Shown here: positions 1 through 11,339 of the stretch, piece by piece
Position numbering within the stretch: position 1 is the first letter of the stretch
Layout: each line of letters starts with the position of its first letter
Source of the DNA: Akebia trifoliata
Taxonomy: Eukaryota > Streptophyta > Magnoliopsida > Ranunculales > Lardizabalaceae
Assembly (NCBI GenBank): GCA_017979445.1
Contig: CM030709.1
Span: 1,178,001-1,242,000 of the forward strand
Reading direction: 5' to 3'
DNA length: 64,000 bases
Notes under the pieces: model-generated
Databases searched by the model: none
What the model was told of the DNA's origin: nothing
The model's input: only the letters and a program-made list of their open reading frames with translations
Translations under genes and position numbers: made by a program

Positions 1-774
1 CATTTGAAAATTTTAAAACAAAATTTTAAATTAATTATAAAAATAATTCTAACACTATATAAATACTAATTTTTGCAAGTTATATACGTGTAAAAACAAA
101 TGCCGCCCATTAATAATTTGGTAATGAGAGAAGTAAACAATTTCTTCTTTCCCATCAACATTGCATAGAGAAAGATGCTTTAGGAATCAATAATGCCAAG
201 CTTATTAGAAGAACAAATGTTCCCCAAAGAAAGATTTATTCTGGTGTGGTTGTTGGTGTACTTTAATTAAGAAAGATTTATTCTGGTGTGATTCTTGTAA
301 ATTGGATTAGTAGATTCTTGTAAATGGGATTGTAAATTGAAGAGTTATTGTTGTGTTTTGTTCTGGTGTGGTTGTTGGTGTTTGATAGAATAGGGGTTTG
401 ATAGAAGAGTAGAAATGATGTCTACCCTTCAAAACAAAATTGCAGGATACATCATTATTGTTCCACCCTATCAATTCCTAAAGAAGTTTGCCCTTCTTCC
501 CAAATCTCTACAATTATAAGGCTTTTTATTTGTAAGTTTGATTTTCCTTATCCCTGTACCAATCGTAGACTTGAGGACGTAGGAACAACAAAACAGAGAA
601 GAGAAATCTGCTTAAATACCCCAAAAAACAAAGAAGAGAAGAAAATCATAATCGAAAATTCATGAAAGAGAAGCAAAACGGAGAAATGGATTCAACAGAT
701 TAACATCAAATAGAGGGGGGGGGGGGAATCGAAATCAAAACTAAAACACAGGAAGGAGCAAGAGAGAAATTGAA
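1..774. other. Intergenic, degenerate short direct repeats
   Basis: No gene is visible. AT-rich DNA. Between about 230 and 390 the phrases TTTATTCTGGTGTG and GTGGTTGTTGGTGT recur two or three times, interleaved with TTCTTGTAAATTGGAT, which looks like a small degenerate tandem array. A G-run sits at about 714-726, just upstream of the following relic exon. The stretch from about 560 to 774 is purine-rich and could be the old 5' leader of that exon. Confidence 0.5.
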
Positions 775-949
775 ATGTCGAGCTGTGCGTGTGGCATACC
801 TGTAGTTTTTGCAAAAAGATCGGCTTCTGAAGCTCAAACGAACAGCCCCTCTGGTTCTAGGGTTTGTGGAGTAAGAGCTTCAATGGTGAATGACTACGAA
901 AGCTCTTCCGATTTCGTTAAGCGCACAGAGCAGGCTTCGTATCTCTCAG
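775..949 (+). pseudogene. Orphan first exon of a plastid DnaJ-type zinc-finger gene
   Basis: The reading frame starting at 775 begins MSSCACGIPVVFAKR and continues into VNDYESSSDFVKRTEQA. From memory this resembles the N-terminus (transit peptide plus SSDF-KR-EQA motif) of small plant proteins with a DnaJ-type Cys-rich zinc-finger domain, which help assemble plastid complexes. In those proteins the motif is followed at once by an exon rich in CxxC repeats. Here a GT lies at about 949 after TCTCAG, but no CxxC-rich exon follows in the next 2 kb, where a CHX relic lies on the other strand. I infer a truncated gene copy. A short unrelated secreted or plastid peptide is possible. Confidence 0.35.
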
Positions 950-1689
950 GTATAAAACCTAGAAGGCTTGGGAAAGAAGAATAGATCATAAAGAGGCTGG
1001 GAGTTGCAACGAGAAAGATGAGGAAGGGGTTTACACTTGTTGAAAGTCGATAAGGTTTAGGTGTACTTCCGTTGGAAATTCAAATAAAGGTGAAGGGTAT
1101 TTCGATCATTATACTTAAGCTGTTTTCGATGATCGACTTTGCGTAGAAGCAAAATAAAGAAGTCCCATTTAGACCTAATTAAAAGTTGTTTTTGGGCTTT
1201 TGTTGATATTCGCGAGAGTTAAAAATATCCAAACGAACATTGTTTATTTGACTTTTTTAAATTAAAAATTAAAAAAGCAAAAAGAGTTGGGCCTTGTTTC
1301 GATTGACTTCTCCAAGTATTTTTGGCTCTACCGAGGAACCAGAAGCACTTACTCTATCATTTGGACACCCGATCCCTTGGAAAAATAAATTTTTAAAAAA
1401 GTAAAATTAGTATTTTTTAGAGAAGTACTGAGAGTGGTACTTCTTAATTTTGTTTTTGCACAATGCTCTTATTTTCATCAATTATTTGTTGTGGTTCCAA
1501 AAATACCCCGCATCAAATAACTATTTTCCTCGATATATCCCAATATCAAAACAGAAACCCATTCTTCATTTGGGAACCCTCAACAAAGAACAAACCACTC
1601 TCCTACTGAAACCATCTCCTCCCTTAGGCGATTGTAGCAGCGAACTCCTTGATGATTACAGCGGCAATTTACATGAGTGATAACCTTTT
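950..1689. other. Intergenic
   Basis: No supportable gene. Short reading frames at 1450-1680 and on the minus strand below 1690 show no family motif. They may be decayed 3' sequence of the neighbouring CHX relic. Confidence 0.4.
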
Positions 1690-3013
1690 CATGAGTGTAT
1701 TTTGCTAGTTCAATTATGCCTTTGGAGTTCAAGATGAGAGCAAGTGAGAATGTATCTTGGCAAGGCATCTTGTTGAGGAGAGGAGGCAACATGGTCCCTA
1801 TGGCCTTCATCAAGAAAGAAATAAATACGAGGAATTCAACGAGGCACAAAATCTTGAAGTTTTTTATGGCGAAGACATTTGTCCTTCAACCATAGACGGT
1901 GAAAAAGATTGGCAAGAACAGCATTGTAATCACAGAGTCAAACCTCACTTCTAAAGTAGATCCTAAAAGGTATAACCAAACCCATTAGAAATGGAATTGC
2001 ATTGAAATCATTGCCAATGACCTGACTAATAAACGAGCACACCAATATCAATATTGCAGTTGCAAAGATGTAGGATTCATGTACTAGTTTTCCTTCGGGA
2101 GTCTGTCTGATTGCTCTTAATGCAAGTCGGCGCATGGAATACATACTAATGATAATGAGGATAGCACTTGATACCACATGTCAACATGTCTAACGACTGA
2201 TACTCTCCATCTTTGATGGATTCAATTCCTATCATAATCCAATTTAAAACTGTATTTAACATCGATGTGGTTGTGGCTATGCGACCAAGCTAGGAATTGA
2301 GAACCTTGAGGCCTCTTAGAAAGCAAGTAATAACATGGAAGGAAGATTGAGAGTGGATATATGCTATTGCGTTTAGAGAGTTTCTTGTACTTTGTTCCAT
2401 ATTGAAACCTGAACACAGGAGATGGGCTACAGCTGTACTCATTATAAAAGGTAACATGCAGCACAAAATACCTGTAGTTATGACTATTTTCCCTGATTTC
2501 AAAAGCATCATAAGGTCCATCTTTACTCCCACAAGGAATTGGAAGAATATAAGTCCAAACATTGCAAATAGATTAAGTAACATCATGCCTTCACGTAGGA
2601 ACACAACCTTGGCAAACATTCGGTTCTGGCTGACCAGTGAAGGACCAAGTACAACACCACCCTAGGCACGCAGCGGGGGACATAATAAATTAAATAATCA
2701 TCAACGACTTAATTTAATTCACACAACAAATGAACAAACCATAGATTAAAAAAGTTAATCACTTACGAGTATCTGCGCAACGATGGATATTTGTCCAAAA
2801 GGCTTGAGAATAATGTGGATGCCAATTGTGGTTAGGGACATTAGAGAGAGCTCCAACAAAAGAACAGGCATTGAATAATGGAAAAGGTCATCCTTAAAAA
2901 TTAAACCCTTTGAGTTGATGCTAAAAGGGACTAAGACAAACTACGGAATCGTTAAACGAATGCAATCCTGATCCCAATGGCGTTGAAATTTTTGATGTTG
3001 TTGCATCATCCAT
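1690..3013 (-). pseudogene. Broken CHX-type cation/H+ antiporter
   Basis: The minus strand carries the N-terminal half of a CHX (CPA2 family) monovalent cation/proton exchanger. A first exon from about 3013 to 2767 encodes MDDATTSKIS, then DDLFHYSMPVLLLELSLMS and LKPFGQISIVAQIL, the usual CHX start. A GTAAGT donor follows. A second exon from about 2661 begins GGVVLGPSLVSQNRM and continues with LFAMFGLIFFQFLVGVKMD. Further pieces in other frames read VHESYIFATAILILVCSF (about 2070) and LPIFFTVYGRRTNVFAI (about 1880). At least three frame breaks are present, including one in exon 1 near 2922 where the original frame runs into a stop. The long cytosolic C-terminal half (CHX proteins are about 800 residues) is absent. 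I regard it as a pseudogene; the family call is firm. Confidence 0.85.
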
Positions 3014-3552
3014 GGCTGAAACTTTTGTGGTCTACTGTACCTTGTATCATCAGACAGGAAGCTAATTCACAAAATACTAAAGCGATATATGATGAGAGTG
3101 TATTACTTTGTTGTTCTGTTCTTCTCAACTTCTCTTTATTTAATATAATAATACAAATGGTTGAATTAAAGGGATTGATACGGGAGGGAGTGGTATCAAG
3201 TCGACATATTAAAATTTAACTATTTGAGATGGATGGACGAGAGTATTATTAATTGCAACTTGCAAGACGAAGAAGAAGAAGAGGGGAACCGATCGAGTCC
3301 ATGTAAATATGGCCGAATTTTTAGTTAAATTTCATATAATTCGCAAACTTATAGGTTATCCAATTTAATTGTCGATTGAGCGGATCCTTTCATGAAAGAG
3401 AGATTTGCTGTTTTGAATTTTATGTGCTAAGGTGATCAACTAATGCCATGCTGCCAAGTGTATTTATAACATATATATATATAAAAAGAAAGAAAAAAAC
3501 AAGATTGATTGGTTAATGGAGAGAAAATTTATGAGCTTAGACATGGCTGTAT

Positions 3553-3750
3553 ACCACACTTGGTAAACTCAATCGACTACCCTAACATGACAAGTTCGGA
3601 AACCATAGATCTGCACTCCTCAGGATACACCGCGGCACTTCCCCATTTTTTCTTAAGTGTATCTCGAGGGAATCATGTATCCCGATGAGCGCAAAGCTCC
3701 GATTCCCCGAACTTGTCACGTTAGGGTAGTCGATTGAGTTTGCCATGTGA
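3553..3750. repeat. Hairpin element A1 (TTCGGGATAC family)
   Basis: Imperfect palindrome. The left arm at 3553-3599 (containing CTCAATCGACTACCCTAAC) is matched by its reverse complement at 3704-3750. The inner part contains CATAGATC on the left and ATCCCGATGAG on the right. It has the same inner core as eight other elements in the window, but its outer arms are unlike most of theirs. Confidence 0.85.
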
Positions 3751-3938
3751 GGTAATCAGATTATCACTACTCATTCTAAACAGCAAATCTCTGATCCATT
3801 TACCACCTATGGTACTTTTTTATCGTTGTGATAATGCCACGTGTTCAAGCTCTTTTTACAACTCCATGTAAAATTAAGGAGTGATTGTTTACTCCGTTGT
3901 ATTTTAATTTTAAGACTAATGATAAAATGATGAGTTGA

Positions 3939-4071
3939 CACATACACGGTCTCTATCTAATTGACGTGGCAATTGCATAGAATCGAAGATCTTTTTTTCT
4001 TGTGTATCCCAAAAAAAAAAAAAATCTATTGTTCTTTGCACTTGTCACATCAATCGTATATGTGATAGTGT
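3939..4071. repeat. Hairpin element A2
   Basis: The left arm (CACATACACG, then ATTGACGTGGCAATTGCATA) pairs with the right arm (reverse complement CACATATACG, then ATTGATGTGACAAGTGCA). The core holds GAAGATCTTTTTTTC and GTGTATCCC. It is a diverged copy of the same family as A1. Confidence 0.75.
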
Positions 4072-4254
4072 GTCTTTTTATCATGACTCTAATTTTAAAT
4101 TGAACACGTTAGATAAAAAATTCTGTTTTGATAATTTTTCCTTTCAACATGATTTTTTTTTTATGAAACCTTGAAGAGTGTGGTGTTAGATTTTAGATTG
4201 CCAATATGAAAATCCATGTGACTCAACAACTCTTTTCAAGATTTCTAATCTTAA

Positions 4255-4296
<42 letters not shown>

Positions 4297-4307
4297 TATA
4301 TATATAA
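4255..4307. repeat. (TA)n microsatellite
   Basis: Nearly pure alternating AT of about 50 bases with one interruption. Similar tracts occur at about 20186-20210, 26216-26246, 38429-38455 and 56628-56655. Confidence 0.95.
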
Positions 4308-5044
4308 AATTTCAAATCTTATATATAACATATAATTTCAAATCTTAAAAGAATATATAATTTTAAATTGAGGTGGGGGTAACCATCCATTTTGTATCAT
4401 GTGGTACAAAATATTTCCAAATGACTTGTGAACAGGAGAAAGAAGATTCTTATATAATGATTTTTGTCTTTTGTCCCACATGTCAAAAAAAAAAAAAATC
4501 TCAAATCGCATGATTCTTTCCTGTCTCTCTCTCCCTTCTCCTCACCATCTCCCCCGTCACCATTCTCATTTCTATCTCTTCTTTATCATCTTTCAGATTT
4601 GTTTATCTGTGAGAACTTCAAATATGCTTCATTTCTGAGTGTTTCTTTAATTAAGAAACATGTATTTGGTTTTTATTTTTTGATAGAAAATGTTGTTTCT
4701 TGATATAATGACATAAATTATTTAGTATATGTTATAATGAAATTAATCAATTAAATACAATTAAAATTTGAGAACATAAATGAACAACTTGAATATTATT
4801 GAAGTATTACCTAATTAATCACAGTTGGTATGGAGGCATAACTTTGATGGTATAGAAAAAAAAAAACAATACCTGGTGTTTGGGGTAGAACATTGCATCA
4901 TTTTCTCTTCTTACTATTACCCTTTTCAAAGAAAAATTTCAATTGGCCTACATTGCGAAAAGCACTTTCCAATCTTTTGAGTTCTCTTATATCTCTTATT
5001 TTTATCATACAAATGACTTGTCCCACCATCATTCAAATAATCGT

Positions 5045-5265
5045 GATAATATGACTCGTCAAGTGGCATACTCAATGGATTCATTGACGTGAACAAGTTT
5101 GGAAACCGTAGATTCGTATGTCTCAAGATATGCGATTGCACTTTTTGATAATAAAAAAAGCATCCTGAGGGAGTCGTGTATGTTAAGGTGTAAAGATCTA
5201 CGACTTCCAAACTTATCCACGCTAGGAACCCGGTTGAGTATGCCACTAATTAATCATATTATCAA
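5045..5265. repeat. Hairpin element A3
   Basis: The left arm (GATAATATGAC, AGTGGCATACTCAA, ACAAGTTTGGAA, CGTAGAT) is repeated inverted on the right (CGACTTCCAAACTTATCCACG, GAGTATGCCACT, ATATTATC). The inner arms carry a CTCAAGATAT / CATCCTGAGGG version of the family core. Confidence 0.8.
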
Positions 5266-5469
5266 AACTCTTATTCAAATAACATGCGATTGTGAGAAGG
5301 TATTGTACATATCTAAGTTGTAAACTCATACAATATATACGTTAAATCATAATTTGTTACTAAATCAAATCTTGAACTCTTTATGCATTCCACCAACCAC
5401 GACCCCTCACCAAAGCAGACAATTTCCGCTCTCGGCGCACCCACAATTTTCGCCCATCTGCCGCTTAAG

Positions 5470-5660
5470 GCTGTGTTTGGATTGAGGGAAGGGGAGGGAA
5501 AAGAAGAGAAAATTGCAAATTTTCTCTTCTTTTCTCCTGTTTGGATTGTAAAGTGAGGAGGGAAGAGAAGAAAAATAGAGGGAAGGGAAGGGAAAAATGG
5601 TAAAATTTTGTTCCCCCCAAATTCGGAGTGACGAGGAGGGAAGGGAAGGGAACAAAATTT
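5470..5660 (+). mobile_element. GGGAAGGG-rich MITE-like repeat, copy 1
   Basis: Begins GCTGTGTTTGGATTGAGGG and continues as purine-rich GGGAAGGG and GAAGAGAA runs with an internal CTGTTTGGATTG repeat. The same terminal sequence appears inverted at about 11530, on the far side of the CUE-domain gene. TGTTTGGATTGAG ends are common in plant non-autonomous DNA elements. I see no clear target-site duplication. Confidence 0.6.
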
Positions 5661-5746
5661 TGATTCCAAATTTGTCCTCAACATTTTCAAAATTTACAAA
5701 AAAATATGATATTGGCAGGCCAACTATTAGTAGTTACACCCCAAGT

Positions 5747-5767
5747 TATAAAATACCATGAAACCCT
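5747..5767 (+). promoter_or_regulatory. Probable core promoter with TATA box and telobox
   Basis: TATAAAAT at 5747-5754 is followed closely by AAACCCTA, a telobox typical of the 5' ends of plant housekeeping genes. A leader exon probably ends at about 5812 (AAGAG before GTGAGT), giving a 5' UTR intron before the coding start at 6335. Confidence 0.5.
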
Positions 5768-6334
5768 AGAGAAGGGACGAAGAAGACGAAGAAGAAACCC
5801 AAACAGTCAAGAGGTGAGTGAAATTCTGTCTCATTCAGCTCTAGGGTTTATTTGATTTTGCATCCAAAAACGCTCGAATTTCGCCTAGTTTCTTCTATAC
5901 TCATTCTTTTATTAGTTTGATATTTGGTGACATTTTCGATTTGTTTTTTCATAATTTGTCTCAATTTCTCGCTATTTATCACAACCTAAATTTAAATATT
6001 TCGTTTTATTTTCTTCAATTAGTTGTCGCTTAGATTGTGTTTTGTTGATCGGAGCCTATTTTGATTGAAGAACGATAAGGTTATTTGAATTTTAGTCTTG
6101 TATGATTATTAGGGTTTGAGATTGAAAATATGATTTCTATGTTCGGACTTCGGACTGCGGTATTTAAACTTTATTAATTAGGGTTCTTGTGTTTGTTGAG
6201 TTTCTGTTTCTTCCTGTTATTGGGTTGGTTTCTTTAAGGCAATGGATGAAGCTCAGTATCGGTGAAATGGATGCACAGTGATCATTTTTTGTGTGTGTGC
6301 TTATTTTTGCAGATTAGATTGGAATTCTTCAGAT

Positions 6335-9300
6335 ATGGGCTTTAAATCAGTATTTAAATTCCTTGTGGAGGTATTTCCACAGGTATGAGAAATTAGAGAT
6401 TTTTATTGTGAGGTTATTTTTCTTTTTGTTTTTAAAGCTAATCAGTTGAATTTTGTTATTTGATTGCATGAACTTTTGCTCTTTGAATTTTATTTTAGAG
6501 TCTGTGAAAGTATGGAGAGGTCCCCACACATTATATTGAAGAATTATCTTATATATAATACTGCAATTTCTTTTTATTAGTTATTTGATGAAGAAATTGC
6601 GTTGAAAATCCTTCTTAATAATGAATTCTTTGCCTACGAAATCGTTCTGTCATGTTATACTTATACAATGTGATATTTGGTTTCAGTCGTTCCTTCACTT
6701 GCACCAAGGGTACCCTTTCTTGCATTTTTTTTGTTCTTGCACATAAACACACTGTTCTGCTTATATGTGGCAATGTGACACTATCTAAGTGCACCAGTGT
6801 GAATATGATTTGAGTCATGTAATGAGTTCCTTTTACATGCTCGGAATAATTGCTTGTGTAGAAGTTAGAACCGTGTTTTTTTGTCCTGTTGAATATTGAT
6901 TTTATCTTTTATTTTTTCCTTTCTAAGGATGGTATAATCCAAATGGATACAAAAGTAGTCCAACAAGGATAGATTGAAACTTCTAACCTCAGTTTACAGG
7001 TTGAAGAATCGTGGATCGTCAATTTCCGACGTTAATTTGTAAACCACTTTTGATGGGTGCTAGAAGTTTTGGAATGGGCTGATTTATTTTTTTAGGATGA
7101 TCTCCTCGCCATAGAGATCATCCTCACAAAAAAACAGCCCATTCCGAAACTTTTAGCCATATAGGACAAAACTTTGGCCCCTTAAGTTTTGGTTGCCGAA
7201 CGCTACCCATATAAAAATATATCTGTTGACTATTTCAACACAAGCGGTGTTGTTCTTTTGGTACAGGTTGACATTCGCGTACTCAAAACTGCTACTATTG
7301 AGCATTCTAAAGATTCTGATGCAGCTGCAGAATTTATTATTTCTGAGGTTCTCCCCTCTATTCCTAGTCCACTGGAGGCACCTTATAATCTCATGGATGA
7401 TTGGGATGTTAAACAACCCTCCATCTACAATCCGTTCAACACCCATTCTCCCAGTGATAATCACAATGCTGAACATCTATCGACTAGAGGAGGTATTGCC
7501 TATATTTTTTTTTAGTTGAGAAGTTACTACAGTTTTGTTGCAAGCATTTGACTTCCATGAGTTGGTGTTATTTTGATCATCTTTTGGTGCTTGTATCTGT
7601 GTTTTTTTTTGGGTACCTTGCTCATAGTTTCTCAGTCATGTAATACATTAATTGACATATTGAATCACAACTGCCTATTTTTATAGATTTTTGGTATGTA
7701 TTCATTAGTAAGACATTCATTCAATAGATTAGTAATGATGAGAGATTGTGTGTTTGGATGTGTAGTTGAAATAAAAGAGTCGAATATTAATGGAAATTCA
7801 TAAATAACTAGTATTCTGAGTTTAAAACCCCTTGTTGGCTATCCCCCTGGTGCTTTAAGAGGCCAGTAAACTTGTCATGTGTTGGAAGGGATGACTCACG
7901 TGTCCGTGGGAATAATCAGACTAAGTCTGGATACCCATGTATCAAAACAAATAAATAAGTAGTATTCTTAACTCTTCAAAACCATACATTATAAAAGTTT
8001 AAAGTTATGCTTCTGGAGTGCCATGTGATAGACAAATACCAACCAAACTAAAAGAAAACTTTTATTAGAAGACAGTAAGACCAGCTAGCTTTATGGAGCT
8101 AATTGTCGGAAGTTCATGCTAATAGATTAAGCATTGTAGTGATGGGGGCATTGAGATGGATGAGTGAAAAGACTAGGAAAGATAAGATAAGAACGAAAGC
8201 ATCAATAAAATATAGGAGTAGCTCCAATAGGTGATAAACTGAGAGAGAGTTTTCTGAGATGATTTGGGCATTTTGTTCAATGAAGGTTGATTACAGCCAT
8301 AGTTAAAAGAAATATTCAAGTTGAAGGTTTAGAAAGAGAAATAGGAAGACACAAAAAAATGTGTATGGAGATGGTGAAGGCAGATATGAACACACTTTCA
8401 TTAACATAATGTGTCTCTGGATAGAGTGGAATGGAGGATCAGGATTTGTTCATCCAACCCCAAATCCTTGGGATAAGGCTTTGATGGTGATGATGACCTA
8501 ATCAATTAAAACAAAACAAACTCTCTTAGTCATACTCTTTAGTAAGCTTAGGACTGTAACTGGTCCCTGTTTGGGTGAGTTAAAGCACAACCAGAACCAA
8601 CTATTAATTGTCATAGTTGACCAGGTTTGAAGTACAATCTTTAGACCCCATATTAGATGGGATGGGCCTAAACTAAGGAGATCTATACCCATCCCATTTA
8701 ATTATTAGTCAGGTATGGGCTATGTCTATGTGGTTCGATTTGGAAATCTTATTGCACAAACTCAATAAATTGAAATAAAAAAGAAAGAAAAACCATAGAT
8801 TTCTAAATCATCTAATTATCTACTTAAATTCCAAATCATCTAATGGTTAGGTCTGGGTGGCCCATTAGGTCCATCGTTCCTGTTACATCTCTAAGCTAAG
8901 CATCCCATTCACATCTCTAAGCTATATAAGTCTAGCTTTATTTAGTAACTAAATTTTCTTTAGCTATCAATTCTAAGGGTGTTGACCAATATAAAGTTAA
9001 ACTAAAAATCTATTGCAATTTTAGTGAAGTAAAAGCCATGGAATTTATTAGCTCTTTGAACTTATTTTAAGAGTGTAGATTATGTTCTTACATAATGAAA
9101 AGAAAAACTTGCTGTCATCGGGTAATAAGAAGAATAACTGTGTCTATCACTTGTCTTTTACAGCTTGTAGGAGAAGTGTATGGAGAGAAGGCCATTCTAG
9201 CAACTGAAGCACAGGAACTTCAATCTCGTTTGCTGAATTTGTCAGATGAAAGGGATATATCTCTCAATATTCTTGATCAGGTCCAACACTTTGTCATTCA

Positions 9301-10156
9301 GTTCATCATCTTACTGGTTGCCATTAATCATTGTTACCACTAACCAGAAATTTTTAATTCCTTTCTTTTCACTCTATGTATGCTTTATTATCTGGTTACT
9401 TAGAACTGCGGTCTAGGAATATATTTCTTGCCAATCATTTTAGTTAGTCATTAAAAACACTCATACTCCACTAATTTTATTTTACGACTTTGAACTAAAA
9501 TTACACAAGTAGGAGTCATGATTTTCTCCTAAAAAATGTGCTTTTTTATTCAATTCGTAAGATTTGATCATGAATCACATACTCAAGTTATGAAATTCAC
9601 AATATAATTATCAGTTTTGATTTGAAGGGATTCATACATGACATTCAAATTGGCTGGATTAAGATTTAATTTTAAATGTAGGATTCAAATCGTAAATCAT
9701 ATGATTTTAACAACACTGCCTTTGGTGGTGTTTTGGGGAAACGGCTATGGGTAAACCCTCCAACTAGGATGATAACTTCATTGCCACAGTTTCTCATGTG
9801 GTGGGTCACTGAATTCTGGTTAAAGTCTATGTTGTTTCTTGGATTTGTGGATCCAAAAGTCATTCCTAGTGTTGAATTCACAAAACTTCAGTGGAAACCG
9901 AATGCTTTCCTACTCCATAAACTACTCTTGGCCTGGTTACCTGAGTTCTGGAAATTTCCACTTGGATGCCACTTTAATTAGAGGTCCCTATCCTTTCTTA
10001 ATTGTTGCACTTTTTTTTTCACAGATGCGTCTATCACTCGAAGCTCGATTAGCTGCTGCAGAAAAAGTGATGAAAGCAGCTGAGCAAGAGAAGCTAGAGA
10101 AGGAAGAACATGCAAAGAAGTCTCACAGTTCAAAAAATCTTGCCTACCCAAGATGA
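6335..10156 (+). CDS. CUE-domain protein gene, 3' part missing or altered
   Basis: Four coding blocks match a plant ubiquitin-binding CUE-domain protein (Arabidopsis At5g32440 type, from memory). Exon 6335-6382 is MGFKSVFKFLVEVFPQ. Exon 7267-7492 runs VDIRVLKTATIEHSKDSDAA and onward. Exon 9164-9280 runs LVGEVYGEKAILATEAQELQ. Exon 10025 onward runs MRLSLEARLAAAEKVMKAAE. The first two form the CUE fold, with an FP-type motif at the exon 1/2 junction; the last two are coiled coil. The phase between exons 2 and 3 does not fit, so a small exon may be unseen or lost. After EEHAKK the expected coiled-coil continuation (EQEAIMEKVVQES and so on) is absent, and a stop occurs at 10154-10156. Either the copy is truncated or its 3' end has been replaced. 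The 1.7-kb intron 2 contains a LINE relic. Confidence 0.7.
7048..7155. repeat. Hairpin element B1 (GAGGATGATCTC family)
   Basis: Palindrome in intron 1 of the CUE gene. AGAAGTTTTGGAATGGGCTG on the left pairs with CAGCCCATTCCGAAACTTTT on the right, around a core of AGGATGATCTC and GAGATCATCCTCAC. The core recurs at 25.9-26.2 kb and 38.3 kb. Confidence 0.85.
8125..8495 (+). mobile_element. RTE-type LINE 3' remnant
   Basis: Interrupted frames read MGALRWMSEKTRKDKIRTK. Later frames read GDGEGRYEH and IEWNGGSGFVHPTPNPWDK, followed by a short TGATGGTGATGATGA tail. This is the C-terminal end of plant RTE-class reverse transcriptases (LRWM-GKTRKDRIRN ... W-RIH-ADP) with the usual trinucleotide tail. 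It carries stops and frameshifts and lies inside intron 2 of the CUE gene, so it is dead. Confidence 0.75.
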
Positions 10157-10440
10157 GTCATACTCATCACAACATCGAGATCTCTTATTTCTCAGGTGTT
10201 TTACCATCGATAAACTATTTTTTCATGCAAGAAAAGATGGCAGCTGTGAAACTAATGGTATCCCTCATGGCAAGTGAAGATGTGGTCGTGGAGAGTATAT
10301 CGGTTGAGCTGCTGGAAGCAAGATCAGTACTGTCGAGTATTTCCTCAATGAGTCACTCGTCGGAATTACGACAAGTATGTGAGAAGTTGTTGATGCGTAT
10401 AACATCCCCCTTAGATGGTATCCTTCCTAGCTTTCCCTAG
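10157..10440 (+). other. Unassigned coding-like block downstream of the CUE gene
   Basis: An open frame ending at a TAG at 10438-10440 encodes EKMAAVKLMVSLMASEDVVV, then ELLEARSVLSSISSMSHSSE and LRQVCEKLLMRITSPLDG. Amphipathic, helix-rich composition and a GCAAG acceptor-like sequence at about 10226-10231 suggest a genuine last exon. I do not recognise the family. It may be an alternative 3' exon acquired by the CUE gene or a relic of another gene. Confidence 0.35.
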
Positions 10441-11147
10441 TGACATAAGAGTTGTAAACCTAGTGTACAGTCAAATTTTGCCTTATCAATTATATAATAT
10501 ATATATCTCTGTATGGAATTTCAATATATAATATGAATTTTGAGTTGTTTAGTTTAATTTGGAGTTTGTTTTATTATTTTTCTTTTGTTTTTTATTTTTT
10601 TGATTTTTTTATTATTATTTCGTTTATTGTGATTGGTGAATTAGAGGACCGTGCTATTGTTTGTTAAACCTCCAAATTCGACGTTCATACTCTATGAAAT
10701 TTTTTTATTTTTATTTTTTAAGCTCATTCTCTAATAATTTGATATTCCAGGGCCGTCAAAAAAAAAATTCTACAAGAAAATATTTGATGGGCATATTTGA
10801 CAGGATGGTCCGTCAAATTTCTCAAAATTTGATAGGCTAAAACTGTCAAATATGGGTCTTTTTCACATAGTGAAAACAACCCTTTGGAAAAGCTTAAAAT
10901 CTTATTAAGCTAAGTAAGGAAAGTATTTTTCATAACATTAAACTGTCCAAATCATGGGTCATACATAGAAAATTTTACGCGTCCTTAAAGCATTTAATCC
11001 TAACCTCAAATCAATTAATTTTGTTCGAGTGGCTAGAAATGCATGGAAGGAGGTCGTAATCCAAAAAAAAAAAAAAATACATGGAAGGAGTTATTCTATT
11101 TTAAGGAAAATTATTTAGGGTGTGTTTGATTAACAAAATCCTTATAT

Positions 11148-11221
11148 TAGAGAGATTCTATTACCACACCAACTTTTGCTTAGGATGTTCTTAGTAAAAG
11201 TGGGTGTGGCAATAGAAACTC
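11148..11221. repeat. Small palindromic element C1
   Basis: GAGAGATTCTATTACCACAC with CAACTTTTGCTTA pairs with TAGTAAAAGTGGGTGTGGCA and ATAGAAACTCTC. Diverged relatives occur at about 42117-42217 and 45648-45775. Confidence 0.75.
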
Positions 11222-11339
11222 TCATTTATACGTATTCAAACGAAAGGTACCCCTCAAATTGATCTTGAATGTTTGATTGTTTATATTTTGTATCATTATA
11301 CAAGGAGAATTTTGTTTTTTAGATTATGAAGGGTATAAT

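Larger units (their letters stand above)
3014..5740. other. Intergenic, repeat-rich
   Basis: No gene is visible. The stretch contains three hairpin elements of the CATAGATC/TTCGGGATAC family (listed separately), a TA microsatellite at about 4255-4307, a pyrimidine-rich tract at 4510-4600, and a GGGAAGGG-rich repeat at 5470-5660. Confidence 0.5.

Noticed and set aside
5313..5690. Minus-strand frame of 125 codons rich in Pro, Ser and Phe
   Set aside because: It lies over the GGGAAGGG repeat; composition is explained by the repeat.
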